Assembly: GCF_003591485.1 (NCBI RefSeq)
Contig: NZ_QZCF01000004.1
Location: 372,001 to 436,000 of the forward strand
From: Paenibacillus sp. 1011MAR3C5
GTDB lineage: Bacteria; Bacillota; Bacilli; Paenibacillales; Paenibacillaceae
Reading direction: 5' to 3'
Length of the DNA: 64,000 bases
The position numbers and the translations under genes are program-made. Under the pieces are notes generated by a model, which saw only the letters and a list, made by a program, of their open reading frames with translations, did no database searches and was not told the DNA's origin. Shown here one piece after another: positions 1 to 8,185 of the stretch (the stretch's first letter is position 1; every line of letters starts with the position of its first letter).

Positions 1-1634
1 CCAGTGATAGCGGTACGGTGCCAACGGGCGGAACTTATGCTCCGAATGCACCAGTAACGGTTGCTCCACAAGGCAGTTTGGAGAAAGCGGGTTATTCGTT
101 CGAAGGTTGGAACACAAAGGCTGACGGCACAGGCGATGCTTATGCAGCAGGCTCAACGCTGACAATGGGATCGGCTAATGTGACGTTGTATGCACAGTGG
201 GAACTGATCACGTACACGTTAAACTATGAGGGCAATACCAGTGATAGCGGTACGGTGCCAACGGGCGGAACTTATGCTCCGAATGCACCAGTAACGGTTG
301 CTCCACAAGGCAGTTTGGAGAAAGCGGGTTATTCATTCGAGGGTTGGAACACAAAGGCCGACGGCACAGGCGATGCCTATGCAGCGGGTTCAACGCTGAC
401 GATGGGTTCCGCTAACGTAACGTTGTATGCACAGTGGGAACTGATCACGTACACACTGAACTATGACGGAAATAATAGTGACAGCGGTACGGTGCCAACG
501 GGCGGTACTTATGCTCCGAATGCACCAGTAACGGTTGCTCCACAAGGTTCTTTGGAGAAAGCGGGATATTCGTTCGAAAGTTGGAACACAAAGGCTGACG
601 GCACAGGCGATGCCTATGCAGCGGGTTCAACGCTGACAATGGGTTCCGCTAACGTGACGTTGTATGCGCAGTGGGAACTGATTACGTACACACTGAACTA
701 TGACGGGAATAATGATGACAGCGGTACGGTGCCAACGGGCGGTACTTATGCTCCGAATGCACCAGTAACGGTTGCTCCACAAGGCAGTTTGGAAAAAGCG
801 GGTTATTCATTCGAGGGTTGGAATACCAAGGCAGATGGCACAGGCGATGCCTATGCAGCAGGCTCAACGCTGACAATGGGTTCGGCTAACGTAACGCTGT
901 ATGCACAGTGGGAATTAATCACGTACACGTTAAACTATGAGGGCAATACCAGTGATAGCGGTACGGTGCCGACAGGCGGAACTTATGCTCCGAATGCACA
1001 AGTAACAGTTGCTCCACAAGGCACTTTGGAGAAAGCGGGATATTCGTTCGAGGGCTGGAATACCAAGGCAGATGGCACAGGCGATGCCTATGCAGTGGGT
1101 TCAATTCTGACGATGGGATCGGCTAATGTGACGTTGTATGCACAGTGGGAACTGATTACGTACACACTGAACTATGACGGAAATAATAGTGACAGCGGTA
1201 CGGTGCCAACGGGCGGTACTTATGCTCCGAATGCACCAGTAACGGTTGCTCCACAAGGCAGTTTAGAGAAAGCGGGATATTCGTTCGAGGGCTGGAACAC
1301 AAAGGCCGATGGAACGGGCGATGCCTATGCAGCGGGTTCAATTCTGACGATGGGATCGGCTAATGTGACGTTGTATGCACAGTGGGAACTGATAACGTAC
1401 ACGCTAAATTATGATGGAAATACCAGTGATAGCGGTACGGTGCCAACGGGCGGGACTTATGCTCCGAATGCACCAGTAACGGTTGCTCCACAAGGCAGTT
1501 TAGAAAAAGCGGGTTATTCATTCGAGGGTTGGAATACGAAAGCCGACGGTACAGGCACTGCTTATGCAGCAGGCGCGACCCTAATAATGGGCTCCGCTAA
1601 CATAACGTTGTACGCGCAGTGGGAGCTAATCACA
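1..1634. repeat. 237-bp coding tandem repeat, about 7 copies
   Basis: Units start at 213, 450, 687, 924, 1161 and 1398, preceded by a partial copy from the window edge. The period is exactly 237 bp (79 codons). Copies differ by scattered, mostly synonymous substitutions plus a few amino-acid changes (E/D and T/N/S in the GNTSDSG stretch, FEGW/FESW, STL/SIL). Near-identity at DNA level points to recent expansion or homogenisation. The array continues beyond the left edge. Confidence 0.95.
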
Positions 1635-4600
1635 TACTGGATCAGCTACGACGGCAACGGTAATGATGGTGGTGCTGTGCCATCGGGCAAAAACTATGCT
1701 CCAGGTACACAAGCCACTTTAGCGACGGCAGGCAACATGACAAAGTCAGGCTCTACGTTCATTGGATGGAACACCAAAGCTGACGGAACAGGTACAGCCT
1801 ACGCAGCAGGCTCGACGCTTACCATTGGCACGTCCAACGTCACGCTCTACGCGGTTTGGACACTGCTACCGGAAGCGAAATACTACATTACGTACCAAGG
1901 CAACGGCATTACATCAGGCGTAGCGCCGACAGACAGCCAAGGCTACACCGCTGGTGCTTCGGCAACTGTACTCGGCAGCGGGAATATGGTGAAGAAAGGT
2001 AATACGTTTAGCGGCTGGAACACCAAAGCTGACGGAACAGGTACAGCCTACGCAGCAGGCTCGACGCTTACCATTGGCACGTCCAATGTCACGCTCTACG
2101 CGGTTTGGACCTTGCTTCCAGAAGCGAAATACTACATTACGTACCAAGGCAACGGCATTACATCAGGCGTAGCGCCGACAGACAGCCAAGGCTACACCGC
2201 TGGTGCTTCGGTAACTGTTCTCGGCAGCGGGAATATGGTGAAGAAAGGTAATACGTTCACCGGCTGGAACACCAAGGCTGACGGAACAGGCACAGCCTAT
2301 GCAGCAGGCTCGACGCTTACCATTGGCACGTCCAACGTCACGCTCTATGCGATCTGGACCTTGCTTCCAGAAGCGAAATACTACATTACGTACCAAGGCA
2401 ACGGTATTACATCAGGCGTAGCACCGACAGACAGCCAAGGCTATACCGCTGGTGCATCGGCAACTGTACTCGGCAGCGGGAATATGGTGAAGAAAGGTAA
2501 TACGTTCACCGGCTGGAATACGAAAGCTGACGGAACAGGCACAGCCTATGCAGCAGGCTCGACGCTTACCATTGGCACGTCCAACGTCACGCTCTATGCG
2601 ATCTGGGCGCTGCTACCGGAAGCGAAATACTACATTACGTACCAAGGCAACAGCATTACATCAGGCGTAGCGCCAACAGACAGCCAAGGCTACACCGCTG
2701 GTGCATCGGCAACTGTTCTCGGCAGCGGGAATATGGTGAAGAACGGCTACACCTTTGCGGGTTGGAATTCAAAATCTGATGGAACAGGGACGATTTATCT
2801 TGAAGGCCATCCGATTATCGTGCTTTCCAATGCGACCCTATATGCTCAGTGGACGGCTATTCCCGTAACTGCCTCTTCCATTACATACTCGGGCAATGGG
2901 CAGACTAGCGGGGAAGCCCCGGTCGACAACCATATGTATCCGGAAGGAACGGTTGCACAGGTTGCCGATAGCGGTACGCTTCAAAGGTCCGGTTATACAT
3001 TCGAGGGCTGGAACACCAAGGCTGATGGAACAGGAACGAGTTTTTTGGCAGGATCAACGATTACGGTTGGTTCGGACAAAATCATTCTGTACGCGATCTG
3101 GCTGAAAGTGCCGGAGATCACGTACTCCATCACCTATGAAGGCAACGGTCACACATCAGGGGAAGCTCCATCAGATAATATCAGCTATCCGGGCGGTTCC
3201 ACCGTAACCATTCAAGATGGCGGCACATTGGTGAAAACAGGTTATACCTTTGCAGGATGGAATACGAAGGCGGATGGAACAGGTACAGCGTATGTCCAAG
3301 GCGCAACGCTGCCAATGAGCGGAGATCTAATCTTGTATGCGCAGTGGACTCTCGTGCCGGCAGCTACTTATACAGTTGCGTATCTGGGCAATGGCCATAC
3401 GAGCGGCAATATTCCCGTAGACAGCAATACTTATGAATCCGGCACATCCGTAACACTCGCTGGAATCGGGACCATGAGGAAATCGGGTTATTCCTTCTCC
3501 GGATGGAATACAAAAGCGGACGGAACGGGTACTGCCTATGCGGCAGGTTCTACCATAACGGTAGGGACAGAGAATATCATCCTGTATGCCAAATGGATCG
3601 TTACTTCCAATCCGGGAACGCCAGGAACGACCCCGGATACGAAACCGGAAACGACGGACAATAGCATTGTATCCGGGAATGTCATAGGGGATTCAGAAGA
3701 TTTGATAGACAAGGTTAACACGTCTAATCAAAACCAAACAATCGACGTTCAACTGAACGAGGATAAAGTTGCGCAAAAGCTGGATGAAGAGGGAAAGCAA
3801 TCCCAATTGAGTCTGGCCGTTGCTGCAGATCCAGAGCAATTTGCTGTGAAGCTAAGCGGCAAGATGCTTGTGAAGATTCATGAGAGAGAAGCAACATTGG
3901 AGATTCGTACCGAAAGCGCAGCATATACAGTGCCGGCGACGCTATTAAATCTGAATCAGGCTGCCGATCAGTTGGGTGCGAGTGTAGAGGATATGCAAAT
4001 AAGTATTGAGATCAAAAAAACCTCTGCACAGCAACAATCAGGATTCAGTGAAGCAGCGGAGCAATCGGGTGCACAGCTTATTATTCAGCCGATTGAATTC
4101 ACGATAACCGTAACGAGTGGCAATCGCTCGATTCAATTGAACAAATTCACTGGTTATGTAGAGCGGGAAATTCTTCTTCCGGAGGGCATCGATCCGTCCA
4201 AAATTACGACAGGCGCCGTGCTCGACAAAGACGGAAAAATCATCTATCATGTACCGACCTTTGTAGCTGTTCAAAACGGCCAGTATTCCGCTCATATTAA
4301 CAGCCTGACGAACAGCATGTATTCGATCATTTGGAATCCCGTTACTTTCGCAGATGTGGAGAAGCATTGGTCGAAGCAGGACGTCAATGATATGGGCTCC
4401 AGACTTGTCGTGAAAGGAACGAGCGAAGATCGCTTTAATCCGGAGGGATCGGTAACGCGTGCAGAATTTGCAGCTATACTCGTTCGGGCGCTAGGTTTGC
4501 AGGAGAGCGGCTCATCCAGTTCCTTCAGCGATGTCAGCAAGAACGACTGGTATTATCAAGCTGTCGGCAAAGCAGCGGAGTACGGCATTGTGACGGGGTA

Positions 4601-4916
4601 TACGGATGGCTCCTTTAAACCGGGCGCGACGCTTAGCAGGCAGGAAGCGATGGTTATGATTGCTAGGGCGATGCGAATTACAGCAAGCCATCCAGCTTTA
4701 TCTGATTCAGCGAAGGCAGCCGCGCTGGTGAGCTTCAACGATAGAAGTCTGGTAGCGGCTTGGGCGGAGCAGTCCGTTGCTGAGACGGTATACAGCGGTC
4801 TGGCTAAGGGCAGCCCCGATGGCAACTTGAATCCGGAAGCAACTATGACAAGAGCCGAGACGGCTGTGATGGTACGCAGACTTCTTCAACAAGCGGGACT
4901 GATTAACAAGTCTTAG
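1..4916 (+). CDS. SLH-domain surface protein with tandem InlB/Listeria-Bacteroides-type repeats (5' truncated)
   Basis: The reading frame is open to the left edge, so the true start and any signal peptide lie outside the window. About 1,190 residues consist of 15 tandem modules of about 79-83 residues, each with a core like GYSFEGWNTKADGTG and ending in a LYAQW-type strand. This is the signature of the Listeria-Bacteroides / InlB B-repeat family of extracellular beta-grasp spacers. A Pro/Thr linker (PGTPGTTPDTKPETT, bases about 3610-3655) leads to a region of about 220 residues that I do not recognise. Three SLH domains follow (bases about 4340-4500, 4520-4685, 4725-4895) carrying TRAE-like motifs (VTRAEF, LSRQEA, MTRAET). 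SLH domains bind pyruvylated secondary cell-wall polymer, so the protein is probably anchored to the cell wall and projects outward. The repeats suggest an adhesin or stalk, but no ligand can be named. A strong terminator follows the stop. Confidence 0.9.
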   Translation, partial: SDSGTVPTGGTYAPNAPVTVAPQGSLEKAGYSFEGWNTKADGTGDAYAAGSTLTMGSANVTLYAQWELITYTLNYEGNTSDSGTVPTGGTYAPNAPVTVAPQGSLEKAGYSFEGWNTKADGTGDAYAAGSTLTMGSANVTLYAQWELITYTLNYDGNNSDSGTVPTGGTYAPNAPVTVAPQGSLEKAGYSFESWNTKADGTGDAYAAGSTLTMGSANVTLYAQWELITYTLNYDGNNDDSGTVPTGGTYAPNAPVTVAPQGSLEKAGYSFEGWNTKADGTGDAYAAGSTLTMGSANVTLYAQWELITYTLNYEGNTSDSGTVPTGGTYAPNAQVTVAPQGTLEKAGYSFEGWNTKADGTGDAYAVGSILTMGSANVTLYAQWELITYTLNYDGNNSDSGTVPTGGTYAPNAPVTVAPQGSLEKAGYSFEGWNTKADGTGDAYAAGSILTMGSANVTLYAQWELITYTLNYDGNTSDSGTVPTGGTYAPNAPVTVAPQGSLEKAGYSFEGWNTKADGTGTAYAAGATLIMGSANITLYAQWELITYWISYDGNGNDGGAVPSGKNYAPGTQATLATAGNMTKSGSTFIGWNTKADGTGTAYAAGSTLTIGTSNVTLYAVWTLLPEAKYYITYQGNGITSGVAPTDSQGYTAGASATVLGSGNMVKKGNTFSGWNTKADGTGTAYAAGSTLTIGTSNVTLYAVWTLLPEAKYYITYQGNGITSGVAPTDSQGYTAGASVTVLGSGNMVKKGNTFTGWNTKADGTGTAYAAGSTLTIGTSNVTLYAIWTLLPEAKYYITYQGNGITSGVAPTDSQGYTAGASATVLGSGNMVKKGNTFTGWNTKADGTGTAYAAGSTLTIGTSNVTLYAIWALLPEAKYYITYQGNSITSGVAPTDSQGYTAGASATVLGSGNMVKNGYTFAGWNSKSDGTGTIYLEGHPIIVLSNATLYAQWTAIPVTASSITYSGNGQTSGEAPVDNHMYPEGTVAQVADSGTLQRSGYTFEGWNTKADGTGTSFLAGSTITVGSDKIILYAIWLKVPEITYSITYEGNGHTSGEAPSDNISYPGGSTVTIQDGGTLVKTGYTFAGWNTKADGTGTAYVQGATLPMSGDLILYAQWTLVPAATYTVAYLGNGHTSGNIPVDSNTYESGTSVTLAGIGTMRKSGYSFSGWNTKADGTGTAYAAGSTITVGTENIILYAKWIVTSNPGTPGTTPDTKPETTDNSIVSGNVIGDSEDLIDKVNTSNQNQTIDVQLNEDKVAQKLDEEGKQSQLSLAVAADPEQFAVKLSGKMLVKIHEREATLEIRTESAAYTVPATLLNLNQAADQLGASVEDMQISIEIKKTSAQQQSGFSEAAEQSGAQLIIQPIEFTITVTSGNRSIQLNKFTGYVEREILLPEGIDPSKITTGAVLDKDGKIIYHVPTFVAVQNGQYSAHINSLTNSMYSIIWNPVTFADVEKHWSKQDVNDMGSRLVVKGTSEDRFNPEGSVTRAEFAAILVRALGLQESGSSSSFSDVSKNDWYYQAVGKAAEYGIVTGYTDGSFKPGATLSRQEAMVMIARAMRITASHPALSDSAKAAALVSFNDRSLVAAWAEQSVAETVYSGLAKGSPDGNLNPEATMTRAETAVMVRRLLQQAGLINKS
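1881..2876. repeat. 249-bp coding tandem repeat, 4 copies
   Basis: A second repeat subfamily in the same gene, with units starting at 1881, 2130, 2379 and 2628 (83 codons each, YYITYQGNG to LLPEAK). Three units are nearly identical at DNA level and the fourth diverges in its second half (NGYTFAGWNSKSDGTG). A transitional unit (about 1635-1880) links it to the 237-bp family. More diverged single units follow up to about 3597. Confidence 0.93.
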
Positions 4917-4945
4917 ACCAAACATCAGTTATGAACCTATAAGAT

Positions 4946-4975
4946 AGAGAGCTGCCTGCCGCAGCTCTCTTTTTT
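4946..4975 (+). terminator. Rho-independent terminator of the SLH gene
   Basis: Ten-base-pair stem (AGAGAGCTGC / GCAGCTCTCT) with a 5-nt loop followed by T5, starting about 30 bp after the SLH stop codon. Confidence 0.85.
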
Positions 4976-5103
4976 ATCCATTCATTCGTACAGAGCACTT
5001 AATGCTCGTGAGGCTCACATTGATTCCGAAAAAGGTCGCACCTCTGGAGTTGAGCTGTCTGTAATCTTTTTGGAATGAATTGTGTCTGCAGGAGGGACAA
5101 GTG

Positions 5104-5205
5104 ATGAAGATGTCTCCTATAGAATATCCCATGCAAATTCAACCTTCCATGCAAGTTTCTTATTGTTTATGTCATGCGACTTGGAGAGTTTCGGAAGAGA
5201 GATGA
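5104..5205 (+). CDS. possible 33-residue small protein
   Basis: A short ATG frame starts 7 nt after a near-ideal ribosome site (GGAGGG, 5091-5096) and runs 33 codons to TGA. A 12-bp-stem terminator lies about 30 bp further on. The peptide begins MKMSPIEYPMQIQPSMQ and has two cysteines (CLC) and no membrane segment. I do not recognise it. The ribosome site, the following terminator and the neighbouring sporulation mini-genes argue for expression; the short length argues for caution. Confidence 0.4.
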   Translation: MKMSPIEYPMQIQPSMQVSYCLCHATWRVSEER

Positions 5206-5236
5206 GCTGTAGAGTCTTGTCCATCACGCTATAGAA

Positions 5237-5264
5237 GGAAAGACCCGCCGAAGCGGGTCTTTCC
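5237..5264. terminator. hairpin terminator between small ORF and YjcZ-like gene
   Basis: A perfect 12-bp stem (GGAAAGACCCGC / GCGGGTCTTTCC) with a CGAA tetraloop. It lies between the rightward 33-residue ORF and the leftward YjcZ-like gene and could serve both. The U tract is short on either strand. Confidence 0.6.
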
Positions 5265-5333
5265 GAGTGAGCTGTTCTGCTAAAGGGCATCGAACATGTC
5301 TGCATGCATGGAGGATACATATCAGACGTCAGA

Positions 5334-5471
5334 TTACCATTTACCGCCGCCGAAACCGCCATAGCCGCCAAAGCCAAAGCAGCTGCAAGCGATAATCACC
5401 AACAGGATAAAGAGTACCAGGATCGCTCCAACGGAGTTGTTACCGTAAGCACCACCAACGCAACCGGACAT
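5334..5471 (-). CDS. YjcZ family sporulation protein (45 aa)
   Basis: Start ATG at 5471, preceded by AAGGAGGTG (complement of 5481-5489) at a spacing of about 9 nt. The 45-residue product has an N-terminal SGCVGGAYGNN segment, a single hydrophobic helix (AILVLFILLVIIACSC) and a Gly/Phe/Tyr-rich tail (FGGYGGFGGGKW). This is the standard layout of YjcZ/sporulation mini-proteins of Bacillus and Paenibacillus: a short membrane helix plus glycine-rich end, made in the mother cell and associated with spores. The molecular role is unknown in the family. A second member lies on the opposite strand about 270 bp away. Confidence 0.8.
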   Translation of the reverse strand: MSGCVGGAYGNNSVGAILVLFILLVIIACSCFGFGGYGGFGGGKW

Positions 5472-5686
5472 TGTTACATGCACCTCCTTACGTTTTGAGT
5501 ACTCTGTATGTTATTCGCCTCTGGTTCAATATGACTGGGCAAGTAACATGAGGACATTAAACTTCGGCTAACGCCTAGATAGCGGGGCAACGGGCTAGAG
5601 AGGCCTGGCCACATGCCGTGGCATATGAACAAAGGTGTGGGCAAAAAGCAAAAATAAGCAAACGCACAATTTTCCGATTCGCCTAT

Positions 5687-5713
5687 ACATATTGAGGAAA
5701 AATACATAGGATA
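5687..5713 (+). promoter_or_regulatory. possible sigma-K-type promoter
   Basis: CATAGGATA at 5705-5713 fits the sigma-K -10 consensus CATANNNTA. An AC dinucleotide lies 16 bp upstream (5687-5688), as in mother-cell late sporulation promoters. The ribosome site of the YjcZ-like gene begins about 15 bp downstream. The motif is short, so chance is possible, but the gene family fits. Confidence 0.4.
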
Positions 5714-5743
5714 CTGTACCTTCAAAAAAAGGAGCTGAACAAC

Positions 5744-5920
5744 TTGAATTACGCGGCAAACATGTCTGCAGCCAACGTATCCGCTGCCAATGTATCCGGC
5801 GGAGCTAACTCCCACTACCCCGTAGCAGGCGTAGCTTGCGGAAGTCCTTTCTCAAGCACTGGAGCTATCCTTGTTCTCTTCATTCTGTTGGTTATCATTA
5901 CACGCACGATTCTGTACTAA
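5744..5920 (+). CDS. second YjcZ-like sporulation mini-protein (58 aa)
   Basis: A TTG start at 5744 lies 9 nt after AAAAAAAGGAG (5724-5734). The in-frame ATG at 5762 has no ribosome site. The 58-residue product has a low-complexity N-terminus (SAANVSAANVSGGANSH) and ends in STGAILVLFILLVIITRTILY. The hydrophobic helix matches that of the oppositely oriented YjcZ-like gene, so both are probably YjcZ-family spore-associated membrane peptides. This copy lacks the Gly-rich tail and instead has a charged/aromatic end. A strong terminator follows. Confidence 0.7.
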   Translation: MNYAANMSAANVSAANVSGGANSHYPVAGVACGSPFSSTGAILVLFILLVIITRTILY

Positions 5921-5988
5921 TCTACATTCAACTCTGATCTCGCAACGAACCAATCGCAAGCGTGTCCACATGCTGATGATAACGACAA

Positions 5989-6024
5989 AAAATCCCCAAG
6001 CGACAGAATCGCTTGGGGATTTTT
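5989..6024. terminator. bidirectional terminator
   Basis: A 13-bp stem (AATCCCCAAGCGA / TCGCTTGGGGATT) flanked by A4 on the left and T-runs on the right. It lies between the rightward YjcZ-like gene and the leftward ridA-like gene and can terminate both. Confidence 0.85.
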
Positions 6025-6044
6025 ACATTGTGCGGACGGCAGAA

Positions 6045-6509
6045 TTAGTCACGAATCTCAGCAATCAGCTCGATCTCAACCGGTGTATGGAACGGAAGAT
6101 CGCTTGTGCCGATTGCGGAACGAGCATGACGGCCAGCTTCGCCGAATACGTCGATCAGCAGCTGGGAAGCGCCGTTGATGACATAAGGCTGGTCGCCGAA
6201 GCCTGGTGCGCTGTTGACGAAAGCCAAGATTTTCACTACTTTTACCACGCGATCCAGATCGCCCAGGTATTGTTTCATAGCAGCAAGCAGGTTGATGACA
6301 ACTTGGCGAGCCGCTTCTTGGCCTTGCTCGATGGTTAGATCGGAGCCAACTTTGCCCTCATACATAAGTACGCCGTCGATACGGCAGTCGAAGCCGGATG
6401 TGTAGATCAGGTTGCCCGTTTGGTTAACGGTTTTGTACAGAAATTTTGGTTCTGGCAATACCGGCAAAGTGATTCCTAGTTCAGCAAGACGTTGTTCGAT
6501 TTTAGACAT
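6045..6509 (-). CDS. ridA: RidA/YjgF family enamine/imine deaminase
   Basis: A 154-residue member of the RidA (YjgF/YER057c/UK114) family, in the slightly long form common in amino-acid catabolic loci. The start at 6509 is preferred: it lies 8 nt after AAAGGAG, while the ATG two codons upstream is only 2 nt from that site. The C-terminal stretch PFHTPVEIELIAE matches the family end, and VKVVKILAFVNSAPGF its central strand. Family members hydrolyse reactive enamine/imine intermediates released by PLP-dependent dehydratases. It is the last gene of a leftward group containing a PLP enzyme and a D-aminoacylase, so clearing imines from D-amino-acid breakdown is a coherent inferred role. Confidence 0.88.
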   Translation of the reverse strand: MSKIEQRLAELGITLPVLPEPKFLYKTVNQTGNLIYTSGFDCRIDGVLMYEGKVGSDLTIEQGQEAARQVVINLLAAMKQYLGDLDRVVKVVKILAFVNSAPGFGDQPYVINGASQLLIDVFGEAGRHARSAIGTSDLPFHTPVEIELIAEIRD

Positions 6510-6547
6510 GTTCATTTCTCCTTTAAATCTTTTTTGGTTGCTGCGGA

Positions 6548-8158
6548 TTAATGATGATGCGAGCAGCAGTGCTGAGCCCGGATTAACGAGCCTTCGCGTT
6601 TATGTGTATGGACGCCATGCGACAGAGTCAGCTGGCCTCCTACAACGACATGTGAGATCCCTGTTGGGAATTGGCGCGGATCGGCGAAAGTAGCCGTATC
6701 CTGAATCGTTTCCATATCGAAAACGGTAATATCGGCAGCATAGCCCGGCACAAGAAGTCCGCGTTTGCCCAGCTTGAAGCGTTGAACCGGGAACGACGTC
6801 AGCTTGCGGACCGCCTGCTCCAGCGACAATACCTTGTCATCGCGTACAAACTTGGCGAAGACGCGAGGGAATGTGCCATAGGTGCGAGGATGCGGCTTGC
6901 CGATCTCGCAGTTCAAGCTATCGGATGCGATTAGGGCTTTCTCATAGGAAATAACCTTCTTCACATCATCGTCAGACATATGGAAGTAGACAATCGCGAT
7001 TTGTCCGTCTTCCTCCAGCAGCAGATCCATCATGCAATCTACAGGGTGCTGGCTGCGCATCTCAGCGATTTCTGCGATATGCTTGCCTTCCAGATGCTTG
7101 TTTTTATCCGAATTCACAGAAGAAACAATGACGCTGTTCCAGCCTGTGGAGCATACAAGGTTATCCCATTCGGTCTGCTCATGGCTAAGCTCTTCCTTGA
7201 TACGGGCACGCAGGCTCGGATTACGGAAGGCTTCCAGTGTCGCTTCAATGCCGCCCTCCAATACCCATGGAGGCAGAACCGTTGTCAGTGTAGTCGATCC
7301 CGCATTGTACGGATAGACGTCAACGGTCACATCCATGCCGCGTGCTCTTGCCGCTTCAACCAGCTCCAGCGCATCCATAACCTTGCCCCAGTTGATTTTA
7401 CCCGCCGCTTTCAGATGGCTGATGTGCAGCGAGATGCCTGTTTTTTCGGCAATCCAAATCACTTCGGCTACCGAAGGAAGCAGGTTGTTGCCTTCTCCGC
7501 GAATATGCGTGGAGAGCAGGCCATTGTACTTCGGCAAGACACTGCAAAGCTCAGCCAGCTCTTCGCGGGATGTATAGCTGCCCGGTGCGTAGAGAAGACC
7601 GATGGACAAACCGATAGCTCCTGCACGGAGGCCTTCCTCCAGCAATTCCTTCATACGCGCGATCTCGGCCGGAGTAGCGGGACGGTTCTCGAAGCCCATA
7701 ACGGCGATACGCAGTGCGCCATGCGCAACATAAGTGGCGATATGCTCGGAGATAGAAGACTTGGCGACGTGGTCCATGTATTGGCCTACCGTCTCCCAAG
7801 GCCACTCCCAGCTTGTATTGCCGACAACCGGCTGAATGTATGTTTTCAGCAGATCCGCGTTGCTTGGAACGAGCGGAGCCGGAGCCAGCCCGCAGTTGCC
7901 CACAACCTCGGTCGTAACGCCTTGCTGCAGCTTGATGTCGCTGTTTGGATGATCCAGGATCATCAGATCGGAGTGGCAATGGCCGTCGATGAAGCCGGGG
8001 GAAATAATTTGGCGGCCTACGTCGATCACTTTATGCGCTTCTTGATCGATGCTGCCTACCGATACGATGATGCCGTCCTTGACGCCGATATCTCCTCTAA
8101 ACCAAGGGTTTCCGGTACCGTCGACAATTTTTCCGTTCTTTAATACTAAGTCAAGCAT
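6548..8158 (-). CDS. D-aminoacylase / N-acyl-D-amino-acid deacylase family amidohydrolase
   Basis: A 536-residue cytoplasmic amidohydrolase. The N-terminus LDLVLKNGKIVDGTG and the metal motif GFIDGHCHSD (His60, His62) are typical of the amidohydrolase superfamily. GVTTEVVGNCG (Cys89) marks the D-aminoacylase branch, in which a Cys serves as metal ligand. FPVQRFKLGKRGLLVPGYAADITVFD is the usual C-terminal strand region. These enzymes release free D-amino acids from N-acyl-D-amino acids. The start is ATG at 8158 with GAGGAG about 11 nt upstream; the preceding gene ends only 27 bp away, so they are co-transcribed. The tail ends in a His/Cys-rich HCCSHHH, not part of the catalytic fold. Substrate preference cannot be told from sequence. 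Confidence 0.87.
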   Translation of the reverse strand: MLDLVLKNGKIVDGTGNPWFRGDIGVKDGIIVSVGSIDQEAHKVIDVGRQIISPGFIDGHCHSDLMILDHPNSDIKLQQGVTTEVVGNCGLAPAPLVPSNADLLKTYIQPVVGNTSWEWPWETVGQYMDHVAKSSISEHIATYVAHGALRIAVMGFENRPATPAEIARMKELLEEGLRAGAIGLSIGLLYAPGSYTSREELAELCSVLPKYNGLLSTHIRGEGNNLLPSVAEVIWIAEKTGISLHISHLKAAGKINWGKVMDALELVEAARARGMDVTVDVYPYNAGSTTLTTVLPPWVLEGGIEATLEAFRNPSLRARIKEELSHEQTEWDNLVCSTGWNSVIVSSVNSDKNKHLEGKHIAEIAEMRSQHPVDCMMDLLLEEDGQIAIVYFHMSDDDVKKVISYEKALIASDSLNCEIGKPHPRTYGTFPRVFAKFVRDDKVLSLEQAVRKLTSFPVQRFKLGKRGLLVPGYAADITVFDMETIQDTATFADPRQFPTGISHVVVGGQLTLSHGVHTHKREGSLIRAQHCCSHHH

Positions 8159-8185
8159 GGTTAGCCAATCTCCTCTCGTATGGCG

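Noticed and set aside
208-1341. Series of 61-64-codon leftward ORFs repeated every 237 bp
   Set aside because: They are the antisense of the coding repeats, recurring with the same period; no ribosome sites.
1-2876. Tandem repeats considered as CRISPR or satellite
   Set aside because: Repeats are long, contiguous, in frame and encode a known extracellular repeat; no spacers.
6980-8143. 387-codon rightward ORF
   Set aside because: Antisense to the D-aminoacylase gene, whose catalytic motifs are clear; composition is typical of a shadow frame.
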